Assembly (NCBI RefSeq): GCF_026262505.1
Contig: NC_067206.1
Location: forward strand, 12,200,705 to 12,264,704
DNA from: Trichomonas vaginalis G3
Taxonomy: Eukaryota; Parabasalia; Trichomonadida; Trichomonadidae
Direction of reading: 5' to 3'
Length of the DNA: 64,000 nt
Position numbers and translations under genes: made by a program. Under the pieces are notes generated by a model. The model saw only the letters and a list, made by a program, of their open reading frames with translations, ran no database searches and was not told the origin of the DNA. Positions 33,384 through 43,934 of this stretch are shown one piece after another (within the stretch, counting starts at the first letter, position 1; each line of letters opens with the position of its first letter).

Positions 33384-34427
33384 ATGATTCCTCGCGTGGG
33401 CCACGTCGATCTTTTTTCTAACAATGAAAGAGTCGAAAAGGCTCTTAGTGAGCTCAAACATTTTTGCACTCTTTTCAAGCCAGAAAGCCAAAAAGAAGTT
33501 TTTCAGAGTATTGTTGAAGAAATCATGCAACGCCAGTACACAAAGAGTCTTGGAGTTGATTTACAACCAACAGAAATTGTCAATGAAGATAAATATTCAA
33601 GATTTGAAACAGAATTCACAGTTGTTGTTAAAATTTTTGAATCAAAAAACACAGTTGTTCTTGCCGCAGTTAACCATATTGATCGCCTTATCTATTGTAT
33701 TAAGCGTACATCGTTCGAAATGGACACAGTTGATCCGCAAGACGTAATGAGAGAAGCATCAATTCTTCAAGAGCTTGTTCACCCTAATATCGCTAAATAC
33801 AACAACTCATGGATAGAGTTTGCTGTTGATGGTAAGGTTTCCGAGTACTTAGATCCACAAGATAGCAAACCTCTGCAAAATATGAAAATTGAATTTTTAT
33901 TTTACATTCAAACGGAGTTATGTTCACGCGATAACATTCTCAAGGCATGCAAGGACCAAGATATGACAAATATACTCGATTTACTCGCAGATGCCGCTTC
34001 AGGAATTTCATATATTCATCATAAGAACATTGTTCACTGCAACATCAAGCCATCAAATATTCTTATGAGTATCGATGGAATTCCTAAGCTCTGTGACTTC
34101 GGAAGAGCTTATTTGATTACGAATCCATCGAAAATTTCTCAAATACAAGAAAAAGATTCATTTGCAGCACCAGAATTCCCAGAAAATATTGCAACAAGTT
34201 GCGATGTCTACAGCTTTGCTCTAATCAGCGTCCTTGCTCTCACAGGCTCAGATGAAACGAAATTAGCAGAAATCAAAGAAAATTTCCCTCAAATGGAAGA
34301 TGTTCCTGAACAAGTTGTGTCTATTATCAAGGAATGCTTAGATGAAAACCCAGAAAATCGACCTCAAATCGACTCTGTTATTGATGTTTTCGAATCTGCT
34401 TCAAACGAGTTATCTGAAATTGAGTAA
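33384..34427 (+). CDS. protein kinase-like, predicted pseudokinase
   Basis: 347 residues. About 80 N-terminal helical residues, then a kinase domain. The ATP-anchoring Lys107 (IYCIKRTS) and alpha-C Glu124 (MREASIL) are present, and Asp238 of DFG (LCDFGRAYL) is kept. The catalytic loop reads IVHCNIKPSN, so the usual HRD Asp is Asn220. No typical GxGxxG loop is seen. The layout, with HxNI and a short activation segment leading to APE (AAPEFPENI), resembles the WEE1/PEK-like group. It probably binds nucleotide but has weak or no phosphotransfer; a scaffold or regulator is likely. The acidic C-terminus ends at TAA. Confidence 0.75.
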   Translation: MIPRVGHVDLFSNNERVEKALSELKHFCTLFKPESQKEVFQSIVEEIMQRQYTKSLGVDLQPTEIVNEDKYSRFETEFTVVVKIFESKNTVVLAAVNHIDRLIYCIKRTSFEMDTVDPQDVMREASILQELVHPNIAKYNNSWIEFAVDGKVSEYLDPQDSKPLQNMKIEFLFYIQTELCSRDNILKACKDQDMTNILDLLADAASGISYIHHKNIVHCNIKPSNILMSIDGIPKLCDFGRAYLITNPSKISQIQEKDSFAAPEFPENIATSCDVYSFALISVLALTGSDETKLAEIKENFPQMEDVPEQVVSIIKECLDENPENRPQIDSVIDVFESASNELSEIE

Positions 34428-34519
34428 TTTATTACACATTTTGTTTGTTTAGTATTTTAAATGATCTGTTTATTTACTTATGTTATTTTTTTTTAAAGAG
34501 TTACATGGGTTATTTTTCA

Positions 34520-34800
34520 ATTAGAGTCAAATGGGCGTAAGTACTTTTGTTGGAATATTTTTATTTGCACCGTGCGAAATAAGAAGTTCAACAGTTTCTT
34601 TACTATTTTATTGTTATGATTTATGAAGCGCGGTTTCCCCATCTTCATCTTTTTCATTGAAATTTAATATGAAATAAAAAGATCAGCAGTTTCTTTATTA
34701 TTATTTTCTGCTGCAATATGGAGTGCAGTTTTCCATATTTATTTTTTCATTGACATTTGCACTGTGAGAAATAAGAAATTCGGCTTTTTCTTTGGATGAT
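34520..34800 (-). pseudogene. ankyrin-repeat remnant
   Basis: Minus-strand pieces such as GKTALHIAAENNNKETAD, DEDGETALHKS and NSKETVELLISHGANKN are successive ankyrin repeats broken by two frameshifts and two in-frame TAA codons. No start. It could be a lost 3' extension of the neighbouring ankyrin pseudogene or an independent copy. Confidence 0.7.
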
Positions 34801-35107
34801 CTCAAAGCAATAATATTAAAGTGATTTATGTTAAATAGATAGAACAGAGATAAGATCGTTATATATATATATTAGAAGATCTGTTAACGACTGTGTTGCA
34901 GTACTACTCTTCTCCTGTAATAACAAATTGGGTAATAATTTGAGATTCCAATAAAAAGTTTTTTTTTCTATTCATATACGATGATTTAAAGATAAATATA
35001 GATATTTTGCAAGTAAATGTTTTAAAATCAAAAAATGATTTTTATTATATCAACTGTGCTTATTTATAGTTTGTGCTGTAGCATTTGTTAATAATTATCT
35101 GATTAGT
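34801..35107. other. AT-rich intergenic
   Basis: No gene seen; includes a short (AT)n run near 34861-34870. Confidence 0.5.
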
Positions 35108-36392
35108 TTACTTTGCTCCAATAGATTTTAGAAAATCTCTTACATTTTCTGATGCACAACTGAGTGGAGTAGTTCCAACATTATTCTTTGCTTTTTTATT
35201 AGCTCCGACTGAGAGAAGATATTTAACAACTTCAAGATGTCCATTATGTGATGCAAAAATGAGTGGAGTAGATCCTTTTTTTAGTCTTTGCATCTTTATT
35301 ACATCCAACTGAGATAAGGTATTTAACAACTTCAAGATGACCTCTTTCTGAGGCAAAAATGAGTGGAGTCCACCCATCATTATTCTTTGCTTCTTTATTA
35401 CATCCATCTGAGATAAGGTATTGAACAACTTCAAGATGACCTCTTTCTGATGCAGAAATGAGTGGAGTAGATCCTGTATAATTCTGTGTTTCTTTATTCG
35501 CTCTAATTGAGATAAGATATTTAACAACTTCAATATGACCTTCTCTTGATGCATAAATGAGTGGAGTAGATCCATCATTATTCTTTGCTTCTTTATCAGC
35601 ACCAACAGAGATAAGATATTCAACAACTTCAAGATGACCACCCGTTGATGCATAAATGAGTGGAGTAGATCCTTTATTATTCTTTGCTTCTTTATTAGCT
35701 CCAACTGAGATAAGATATTTAACAACTTCAAGATGACCATTTACTGATGCAAACATGAGTGGAGTTTGTCCAGAACTATCCTTTGTATCTTTATCGCAAT
35801 CACATTCGATGAGAGATTTGATAAGTCGAAGATTTCCTTTTTCGCTTGCAACATGAAGTACATTTTTATTATCTTTTGTTGTTATTTTCCAAAGTCCTTC
35901 ATTACATGCATTTAAAATCATTTCCTGATTTCTTTCGGCAGAAAGTCCATCAAGAAATTTGTAAGCGCTTTCAAAGTTATTAGATTTCTTAATCTCAGAG
36001 ATTTTGGTTAATATCTCATTCGAATCATTGAGGTCTTGTGTTTGGATCTAAAATGAATTTAATTCGTCTTGAAGTTTTTAAATTTTTTCTTTTAATTCCT
36101 TTATTTCATTATCATTTTGATCTAATATATCAATAATGCCATCAAATATCTTGAATTTCATGTATTCTTTGACAGATTTCAGAATTGAAATGGCCTCTTC
36201 GAAGTTTTGGATAGTAACATTTGCTTTTCGTGTACAAGTGTATAATTTTATTGAGTCAATAGTTGAATGAGATTGTTTGAGAAGTGCATTGTACTGATCT
36301 GTTGTCAAATGTGTATATTTCATGATCTTTTTGATATCATCTATCTCAAATGAATCAAAAAGATTTTCGTTTTTAATATATTCATCGATATG
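35108..36392 (-). pseudogene. ankyrin-repeat (DUF3447-type) gene, 3' part
   Basis: Minus strand. An N-terminal helical region (HIDEYIKNENLFDSFEIDD, then MKYTHLTTDQYNALLKQ) leads to about eight near-identical ankyrin repeats (HLEVVKYLISVGANKEAKNN type). The body is in frame with the N-terminal region but separated by TAA at about 36078 and TAG about 30 bases further on. Near the end, a run of seven A residues (plus-strand T at 35276-35282) gives a +1 shift; with six, the frame would continue to the natural end DFLKSIGAK. The 5' part lies beyond the inserted transposon at 39640. Such proteins are a very large trichomonad family of unknown function. Confidence 0.85.
36378..36392. repeat. target-site duplication, left
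   Basis: ATATTCATCGATATG, identical to 39640-39654. Removing the transposon and one copy rejoins the ankyrin reading frame exactly (GAHIDEYIKN). Confidence 0.85.
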
Positions 36393-37290
36393 TGTTATAG
36401 ACCGAAAATAGATTTTTTCGGTTTTCTCTTCAAATAATTGAAAGAATGATACTATTATAGGTTTATTATATTATATAGCATATAATCATGCTATAGCCGA
36501 AAATTATAAGTTTTGAGAAGATTGAATATAACACAAATAAATTTGAATGTAAGTTAAATTGCTTGTTGTTTTTAATATGTATTTAATGAGAAATCCAATA
36601 TTGCAAAATTCAAATTGAATGATTGAAAGAACAGAAAAAGTCATTCTTTTCAATTTCGAATATGTTTCATTATATTTATAATTATATGGCAAATAAGATA
36701 TTTAAACTTGATTTTTGAAGGAAAATTCACAAAATTGAATATTTCAAAGAATTTTTATTCAAAATAAACTAGTTATTTGAGTTTAATACTAATTATCTAT
36801 TCAAACTACAAAGTTTGTAATTTAAAATATTTTGTGAGATCAGATTGAATTAATTCAAGGTTCTTTTCAATTAATATTAATGACCATATTACGCATTTTC
36901 GAACATTCTAAACGAAATATATAAAAATGCGAGACGAATGTTAAATTTGCTAGACATAAAGAAGTTGTTTACCGAGTTTTAGCTCTTATCTCTAACAAAA
37001 AATTAATTTTTAAAAAAATGACCGAATACGTTTCACAGCGAGAAAAAATAAAAGGCAAGATAGAATTTTCTAGACATAAAGAAGTTGTTTACCGAGTTTT
37101 AGCTCTTATCTCTAACAAAAAATTAATTTTTAAAAAAATGACCGAATACGTTTCACAGCGAGAAAAAAATAAAAGGCAAGATAGAATTTTCTAGACATAA
37201 AGAAGTTGTTTACCGAGTTTTAGCTCTTATCTCTAACAAAAAATTAATTTTTAAAAAATGACCGAATACGTTTACAGCGAGAAAAAAATA
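36393..37290. repeat. left terminal inverted repeat
   Basis: Inverted match of the right end. The inner part holds three tandem units of about 120 bp (starting near 36949, 37069 and 37190), each running from CTAGACATAAAGAAGTTG to ACAGCGAGAAAAAATAAAA. The third unit lacks one C. Confidence 0.85.
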
Positions 37291-37470
37291 AAACTGTACA
37301 CTGATTTTCATTTTCATTTCCAGTCACTTTACTTATTATTTTTTCTTTTTTTCATTTTAATTATAAATTATTTCATAATACGTTTATTTACGTTACCATT
37401 TTCTTTATTTCTTTTGAATTCCATACTAGACACTTATAGAATATTTTGATTGTTAACGTACTTCATTAGA

Positions 37471-38430
37471 ATGAATCCTTACAAAGGGTATGTCGATCGA
37501 ATTTACCTAATTGGTATTTCCAATCAGATTGAAGAAGGTAAAATGACATGGGAAAGCTTGCACCCATGTTCCCATCGCCCAACCTTCAATCAAATGATTT
37601 AAAATATTTAGCTGTTTCAAAATCTTTTTTACAAAATCAATTTAGCTTACAGAATATCCCATTGCCTAAAGGCAAGAAAGGTCGTAGGGTCAATCCTCCG
37701 ACCAAATCAAAGCTCTTGCTGTGATACATGACCACTGGGCCTTTCCCTGTGGTCAAACAAAACAATGGAAACGTTTGAAATTACAACAAATTGATGTATC
37801 TTATAGAGAAGTACGCAGATACTTCAAAGAAAATCATTTCACCAAGACGCGATTAGAGCATGCCGGGCCAGAAACAGCAGTAAGATATTAGGCGCTTTCC
37901 CTTAATTTATCTGGCACGCAGATGTTCATTATTTTAGGGGTGTTCGTGGCCAGTATATTTATGGCATAATCGACGATTTTAGCCGCAAAGTCTAGCGTGT
38001 ATACAAATACCAGATATGCTGGCAGCGACGACAGCGAACGTTGCGGCTTCCGCCTTCATTGAATTTGGCGCCCCTTATTGTTTCTGGACCGACAACGGTT
38101 CAGAAAATAGGGGCGCCTTTCAAGATCTACTTGATCTTTGGGGCGTCCAATGGCGGCATACAGACTCTCATTCTCCCTACCAAAATGGGAAGATTGAGAG
38201 ATTCTGGGACATTGGAGCGCTGCCAAAGCATTCAGGCTATTCCTGCCTTTTTTGGGAGTACAAATAATAACACCGCATGAAGATCTCCCAATTAATCCAT
38301 TAACTGGAACAAATTACACGCCAAATCAAATGTATTAGCTGAAACCGAAATATACAATGCAGATACAGAAAGGTTGTGGCAAATATGGGATACAGATACA
38401 GGCATGACCGCTGTTGACATTCACAGGTAA
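37471..38430 (+). pseudogene. rve/DDE integrase-type transposase
   Basis: Starts MNPYKGYVDRIYLI after a TCATTAG initiator-like site. The N-terminal part has helix-turn-helix-like DVSYREVRRYFKENHF. The catalytic core shows HADVHYFRGVRGQYIYGIIDD (Asp codon 37921-37923), CFWTDNGSEN (Asp 38091-38093) and YQNGKIERFW (Glu 38196-38198), a D,D,E triad with 34 residues between the last two. At least three frameshifts (near 37602, 37890-37915 and 37995) and stops break it. The tail after 38270 is also out of frame. The core is of the retroviral-integrase (PF00665) type used by IS3/IS481 and some eukaryotic elements. Mavericks also use such an integrase, but the small element size and TIR arrangement argue against that. 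Confidence 0.8.
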
Positions 38431-38824
38431 TAATAAACATAATTTTTTAATTTCATTTTTAACAAGTTTTTTAAATGTATGTAATGAATTTCATTAGAAT
38501 ATGATAATGCACATTGTAACAGAATAGAACAATCACCAAATTTTTTTTTGAAATTAAAAAATAAAAGTAAAAAGTATAAAGTAATCTAACCAAAAAAGAT
38601 ATTTAAAAGAATTTTGGAAAAAACAGAATAAGGATAATGATATTATTTTAGATACACAATCGATGTACTGAAGAATAATCCGGTAAAATGATGATATAAA
38701 ATTAGATTATTTTACAAGTAGCTAAAAGAATAAAACTATAATATAAAATAAATGAAGTTTAATGAAACAATAAAGGTTAAATAAATAATAAAGATTTTTT
38801 TATATCAGTATTGAGAAGAAGTAA
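38431..38824. other. AT-rich 3' spacer of transposon
   Basis: Between the transposase and the right inverted repeat; no gene or motif seen. Confidence 0.5.
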
Positions 38825-39639
38825 CAGCTGACACTTGGTAGACAATTCTTTATGTCTAGAAAATTCTATCTTGCCTTTTATTTTTTTCTCGCTGTGAAAC
38901 GTATTCGGTCATTTTTTTAAAAATTAATTTTTTTGTTAGAGATAAGAGCTAAAACTCGGTAAACAACTTTTTATGTCTAGAAAATTCTATCTTGCCTTTT
39001 TTTTTTTCTCGCTGTGAAACGTATTCGGTCATTTTTTTAAAATTTAATTTTTTGTTAGAGATAAGAGCTAAAACTCGGTAAACAATTCTTTATGTCTAGC
39101 AAATTTAACATTCGTCTCGCATTTTTATATATTTCGTTTAGAATGTTCGAAAATGCGTAATTGGTCATTAATATTAATTGAAAGAACCTTGAATTAATTC
39201 AATTGATCTCACAAAATATTTTAAATTACAAATTTGTAGTTTGAATAGATATTAGTATTAAACTCAAATAACTAGTTTATTTTGAATAAATTTTTGAATA
39301 TATTAATTTTGTGAATTTTCCTTCAAAAATCAAGTTTAAATATCTTTTGCCATATAATTATAATATAATGAAACATATTCGAAATTGAAAAGAATGACTT
39401 TTTCTGTTTTTCAATCATTCAATTGAATTTTGCAATATTGGATTTCTCATTAAATATATTAAAAACAACAAGCAATTTAATTACATTAAATTTATTTGTG
39501 TTATATTCAATCTTCTCAAAACTTATAATTTTCGGCTATAGCATGATTATATGCTATATAATATAATAAACCTATAATAGTATCATTCTTTCAATTATTT
39601 GAAGAGAAAACCGAAAAAATCTATTTTCGGTCTATAACA
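38825..39639. repeat. right terminal inverted repeat
   Basis: Inverted match to 36393-37290, with about two full 120-bp inner units (junctions near 38855, 38975 and 39095) against three on the left. Small differences between the arms show that they are not freshly made. Confidence 0.85.
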
Positions 39640-39654
39640 ATATTCATCGATATG
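39640..39654. repeat. target-site duplication, right
   Basis: ATATTCATCGATATG, second copy of the 15-bp duplication. Confidence 0.85.
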
Positions 39655-39740
39655 TGCACCAATATGTTCGAAATTCAGATTCATGTTCTGAATAAATTTT
39701 GTAAAGTCAGAAGTCACTTTACAATCAAAAAGTAGAATCA
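39640..39740 (-). pseudogene. ankyrin gene, 5' part
   Basis: Minus strand reads SDFTKFIQNMNLNFEHIGAH and then HIDEY at the transposon edge. These are the N-terminal residues missing from 35108-36392. Further upstream the frame meets a TGA, so the original start is lost or displaced. Confidence 0.75.
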
Positions 39741-40231
39741 ATCATTTACGGAGTATATATAATGTATAATCAAATAGCTAAAAATTTGCTATGATAGTAA
39801 TTCTGGAATTAAAGATAAATTTTTTACATTATTTTGACTGCATTACTTATTCAAGATCAAAAAATAAAAATTGAACAATGACCTATGGTCATAATATTAT
39901 CAATTTTCATATTGTTCATTTAATGATAGAGTATTTCCCTTCTAGCCAAAAAATGATGTTGGATCACACGAGTTTATTTTTAAATAATCATTTTTTACTA
40001 CTTTTTTTTACATCATCCATTTTTTTCATATTTAAATATAGTATTATATCGCAAATAACAAACGAAGACTCATGTCGTTCTATCCATTTAGATTCCTTAA
40101 AAAATGGTCATAATAAAGTTTTGTTTTAATAAGATAAAAAGAAGGATAAATATAAAAATAATAAAACCGAATAAATAATACATAAACAAAAAAATAATAA
40201 AAAATATCAAAGAAATATAATACATAAACAA
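39741..40231. other. AT-rich intergenic
   Basis: No convincing gene; an 83-codon frame at 39878 has no coding character. Downstream of both flanking minus-strand genes' ends and starts; no motif seen. Confidence 0.5.
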
Positions 40232-43174
40232 TTATTCATCCTTGAACATCAAAGTTGGATATCTGAACTCTTCTTCATAATCCATATAGTTAATATTATG
40301 TGATTTTCCTTCTGGGAACAACATTTTCCTTATTTCCGGAGTAGAAATGTCGTCAATGCTTTTTCCATTTACCATCCAAAGAGATGGATTTGCTCCTGCA
40401 TTCATAAGCGATTCAATCATTTCATCATTCCTTGCTTTCACTGCAATGTAGAGTGCAGTTGTTCCATCAGGTGCAGGAGCATTCACATTCGCTCCGTACT
40501 CAATCAATGTGTCCAGAATGAACTTGTTTCCTCCGGCGGCAGCTTTGTGGATCGGAAGAGTTCCGTCGAAATCAGGATAATTAGGATCGCATCTTTTATC
40601 TCCAAGAAGAACTCTCAACGTGACGAATCTTCCTGTATCTATTGTTATAGAGAGAGGAGTCCTTCCGTCCTTGTTGTACGCGTTCAAGTCAATCGCGGGA
40701 TGATGCATGAGCGCTCTCAAAATTTTCAAACATTCTCCTTTTTGAAGGATGTAATGAATTGGAAGAGCGAAATTCTTTGAGGAAATATTCGGGTTGAGTT
40801 TCGGACAGAGAGAAATCAGTGCTTCCAAGATAGCGCATCTTTCGCAGATGATGCACGTGTGAATAGGAAATTCTCCATTCAGTGTTGCGACATTGATTGC
40901 GTCACCAAGAAAAGGAGCCATCAATTTGACAGCATCCAAATTATCCTTTGCAATTGCGAATCTCAAAGCAGAAGCAAGTTCTGTCCTTGATGAATTTGCT
41001 GGAGCTCCTTTCCTCAGCAACTCAATTATCTTCTCATTCATTCCGCCATCAATAGCTTGTATCAATGGATTGACATCATCAGGATAAATTGCGTCCAAAA
41101 TCGCTCCAGAATCAGTCAAAACTTGCAATGAACCACCAGGATTCCTCAAAGCTCCGTTTGCTGCAGCAGAAGATCTGTCAGTAATCGAGACATGCTTCAT
41201 CAGTTCCCTCATTACTCTCAGATCAGTCAAGTACGTTGCAGCGAAATTGGCGATGTTGTCATCAAGCATTATGTGCTCGCTGAACTGTGCAGGGAAAACA
41301 GTTGCGCACAGTCTCAACATCTGTGGAGAACGCAATGTAATCGCCTGTGTCAAACTGGCAATTCCCAAAATGTTCAGTGTCTCGTAAGTGATTTCATGAG
41401 ACTGAGAATTGATGCCGTCCATGATCAAGGCTGTGATGAATCGCAGTGTACGCTCTGCATCGGTGTTGGTGCGTCTCAGCTCTTTGAAGATCGTGTCTGT
41501 TGTTACGTTGATGCCGAGAATTTCTTGGTTTGCGCTAGATTGAATGTGGTTTGGAACTGTTGATCGTAAAAGTGACGGAATTGCAAGGGCTTTTGCTTTC
41601 TGGCACTTCTGTGTGATCTTGTTCACGAAGTCGTTGAGTTTCATCTGCAGGGACCAGTTCTTATCCAAGAGTTTGATGTCGAAATTGATGAGAGTTGTCA
41701 AATCTGCGGAAGAAAAGTTGATGGAAAGTGTGGAAGCGCCGTAGAAAGGAAGAGGAGGACTGATGTACTTCTCGTTCATCGCAAACTGCCTAACGTGGAA
41801 GATTAAAACGAAATCTGTCAATGCGGTGTTGTTTGGGAAGTTGATAACGAAGGATCCGTCATCGTTAATGACAACACAGGATGTATTGGTCAACGGACAG
41901 ACTTGTAACAAGGTCAGGGAGGCACAGAAAAGGAGGGGAGAAGAATTTACGCATTTGAAGGAGTAGGAATTGGGTAATATCTCATGGGTTGTGGTATTCG
42001 AGGGACTGAAGTTCATGATTTCAAGGAATCCGGTGGTAATTAACAATGTATATGGAGAATCTGCAACATTTACAAAACATGAGTAAACAACACGGCCGAA
42101 AAGGTTGTTATTGGGGTCTTTGGGTAATCTACGTAATTCTAAGTGTATTTTGGTGTAGAATTGGACAAGACGAGAGAAAATATTTTTGGTTTGCGAAATG
42201 AAGTTGATTAAAGCAAGACTTGACTGAGAGAAATCTTTCAGGCTGTCCGTATGCTCTGGATTTTTCGATACGGCTTTGAACAAAGCTACGTATTCGCTCC
42301 ATTCCGTAAGATCAAATCTGGGATTTGTCATTCTTGAGACGATGGCGAGTAGCGTGTCTATGGATAGTTTCGATAACGTGCTTTTTGCTTGTTCGATTGA
42401 GATCGAATCGTCATAATTTGCACCGATTAACTTTTCTGTGATTTGTAGAATGGAATCGAAGAAAGTATCCATGGATTTAATATTGAGCTTGTGAGTTTTG
42501 GTAAGAAATGTATAGTCTCCACTGAAACTCTGATCGTCTTTGATGATTCTATAAAATAAATCTCCAGCTGGCTTATATAATGTAAAATCTGAGTTGAAAT
42601 TAGCTTTAACATAATCTAGAGGTTTCATTCCTGGGAAAAGGACATCATTTGACTTGCCATTTTTCCAGAAGAAAACCATTCTATTCAAAGGCAAACCAAT
42701 TGATTGGGCGCACTCACGCATTTTGGATTCCCACGTGATGCCTTGTAAAGCACCGTATATCGCATCGTGTATATTATCAGGATATGGGTCAGATAAAGTG
42801 AAATGAACATCAAAAACAGGGAAGAAATGATTGACATCTTGAAATGTGAGTGTTATGTTGCATATCCATGGAGATCCTTTTTGTAATATTGCTAAAAATG
42901 GTGCATTTTCTACATGTTTTGTTTCATTCATTTGAAATTTAACTTGTGGGAAGATAGATATCGGTCGAGCTTTGATAGGAAGCAAAATTGCGATGCTGTC
43001 GTCCTTAAAAAGCATGGTTTGATAGTGATCTAAGTTAAGATAAATTGGTTTTTTGAGTGCAACAGCAAGTAATTCTTCAGTAGTAGGATTGGCTGATGAT
43101 TGCCAAGCACACATGCTCTTTCCATCACCTTTATCCCTTCCAGTACTGAAGAGGAAATTATTTGCCGCACTCAT
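40232..43174 (-). CDS. large protein with C-terminal ankyrin repeats
   Basis: 980 residues. The first 700 are unlike any family I recognise. They start GRDKGDGKSMCAW, include a FWKNGKSNDVLFPGMKPLDYV stretch (about 168-190) reminiscent of a ubiquitin-like or RA-like fold, and are otherwise helical. Residues about 705-950 are ankyrin repeats of the classical kind (NKDGRTPLSITIDTGRF, DGTLPIHKAAAGGN, DGTTALYIAVKARND), distinct from the degenerate DUF3447 type nearby. No transmembrane or signal segment. Balanced codon use and a clean 3-kb frame show a working gene. Probably a cytosolic scaffold. Confidence 0.8.
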   Translation of the reverse strand: MSAANNFLFSTGRDKGDGKSMCAWQSSANPTTEELLAVALKKPIYLNLDHYQTMLFKDDSIAILLPIKARPISIFPQVKFQMNETKHVENAPFLAILQKGSPWICNITLTFQDVNHFFPVFDVHFTLSDPYPDNIHDAIYGALQGITWESKMRECAQSIGLPLNRMVFFWKNGKSNDVLFPGMKPLDYVKANFNSDFTLYKPAGDLFYRIIKDDQSFSGDYTFLTKTHKLNIKSMDTFFDSILQITEKLIGANYDDSISIEQAKSTLSKLSIDTLLAIVSRMTNPRFDLTEWSEYVALFKAVSKNPEHTDSLKDFSQSSLALINFISQTKNIFSRLVQFYTKIHLELRRLPKDPNNNLFGRVVYSCFVNVADSPYTLLITTGFLEIMNFSPSNTTTHEILPNSYSFKCVNSSPLLFCASLTLLQVCPLTNTSCVVINDDGSFVINFPNNTALTDFVLIFHVRQFAMNEKYISPPLPFYGASTLSINFSSADLTTLINFDIKLLDKNWSLQMKLNDFVNKITQKCQKAKALAIPSLLRSTVPNHIQSSANQEILGINVTTDTIFKELRRTNTDAERTLRFITALIMDGINSQSHEITYETLNILGIASLTQAITLRSPQMLRLCATVFPAQFSEHIMLDDNIANFAATYLTDLRVMRELMKHVSITDRSSAAANGALRNPGGSLQVLTDSGAILDAIYPDDVNPLIQAIDGGMNEKIIELLRKGAPANSSRTELASALRFAIAKDNLDAVKLMAPFLGDAINVATLNGEFPIHTCIICERCAILEALISLCPKLNPNISSKNFALPIHYILQKGECLKILRALMHHPAIDLNAYNKDGRTPLSITIDTGRFVTLRVLLGDKRCDPNYPDFDGTLPIHKAAAGGNKFILDTLIEYGANVNAPAPDGTTALYIAVKARNDEMIESLMNAGANPSLWMVNGKSIDDISTPEIRKMLFPEGKSHNINYMDYEEEFRYPTLMFKDE

Positions 43175-43934
43175 AAGATTTTCAAAAAAATATTTATATT
43201 TTCAAAATATAAAATCAATAAATAAAGTTTAATTTCATCTCCCACTTTTCCTTCGATTACAGAAAACGAAAAATAAACTTTGTTTTATTGCATGATCAAT
43301 CTCACGAATGAAGGAATTATCTCATTACATAGCTTGATGTCATTTTGTTATCATCTAATAAATATAATTTTCTAGCTGCGCATTAACATATACTATTTTT
43401 GAATAGGCATTAATATCAAATATATGAATGAGGGCAAAACACTATGTGAATAATATTTATTTCAAGTATGACTAATTGTATTGATGCTATTATCATATAA
43501 TATCATATGATGTTATTCTTCCTAGATTAAAAGTTTGCAAACCCATACGATTTCGTATTAATATCAAATTGGCTTGCAATAGGGATCAGGTTCACACAGA
43601 TATCTTTCGTAAAAAGTTAAAATTATTAAATCGATTTTAATTTGAAGCCATTTTGATTCTACTTTTGGATTATGAATAATCTCAACTAAACAAATATACT
43701 TTTTGAATGATTTTTGATATTTAAGAGATGTTACATGAGTGAATCCATTTGAAATCAAAGAAAGAAAATAATTAATTTCGAACTCACTTTAAAATATAGA
43801 CAATTATCGTACGTAATATTATTCGGCATAGATAAAAGCCGGATTTCTGAAAAAAGAGATATATGGCCAGGTCAAATCTTTTGAAATTTTTCGTAAAGAA
43901 GATAGTATAAAATAATATATTCAATAAAGATAAT
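43175..43934. other. AT-rich intergenic
   Basis: No gene seen. A 64-codon minus-strand frame near 43564-43758 lacks coding character. A GGAAAAGTGGGAGATG stretch on the minus strand (about 43240) is a loose relative of the AAAAAGTGA box. Confidence 0.5.

Larger units (their letters stand above)
36393..39639. mobile_element. 3.25-kb IS481-like DNA transposon with long TIRs
   Basis: Starts TGTTATAGACCGAAAATAG and ends with its inverted complement CGGTCTATAACA. The terminal inverted repeats are about 800-900 bp, with 120-bp tandem repeats at their inner ends. Between them is a decayed integrase-type transposase. Flanking 15-bp direct repeats are the target-site duplication. TGT...ACA ends plus a long duplication match what is known of the IS481 group; eukaryotic relatives exist. 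The element is non-functional as read because the transposase is frameshifted. Confidence 0.85.

Noticed and set aside
37471..38430. Maverick integrase as evidence of a whole Maverick here
   Set aside because: The element is only 3.25 kb between its own inverted repeats and has no polymerase, ATPase, protease or capsid pieces.
40547..41966. Plus-strand ORFs over the large ankyrin gene
   Set aside because: Low-quality frames opposite a clean 980-codon gene with ankyrin repeats.
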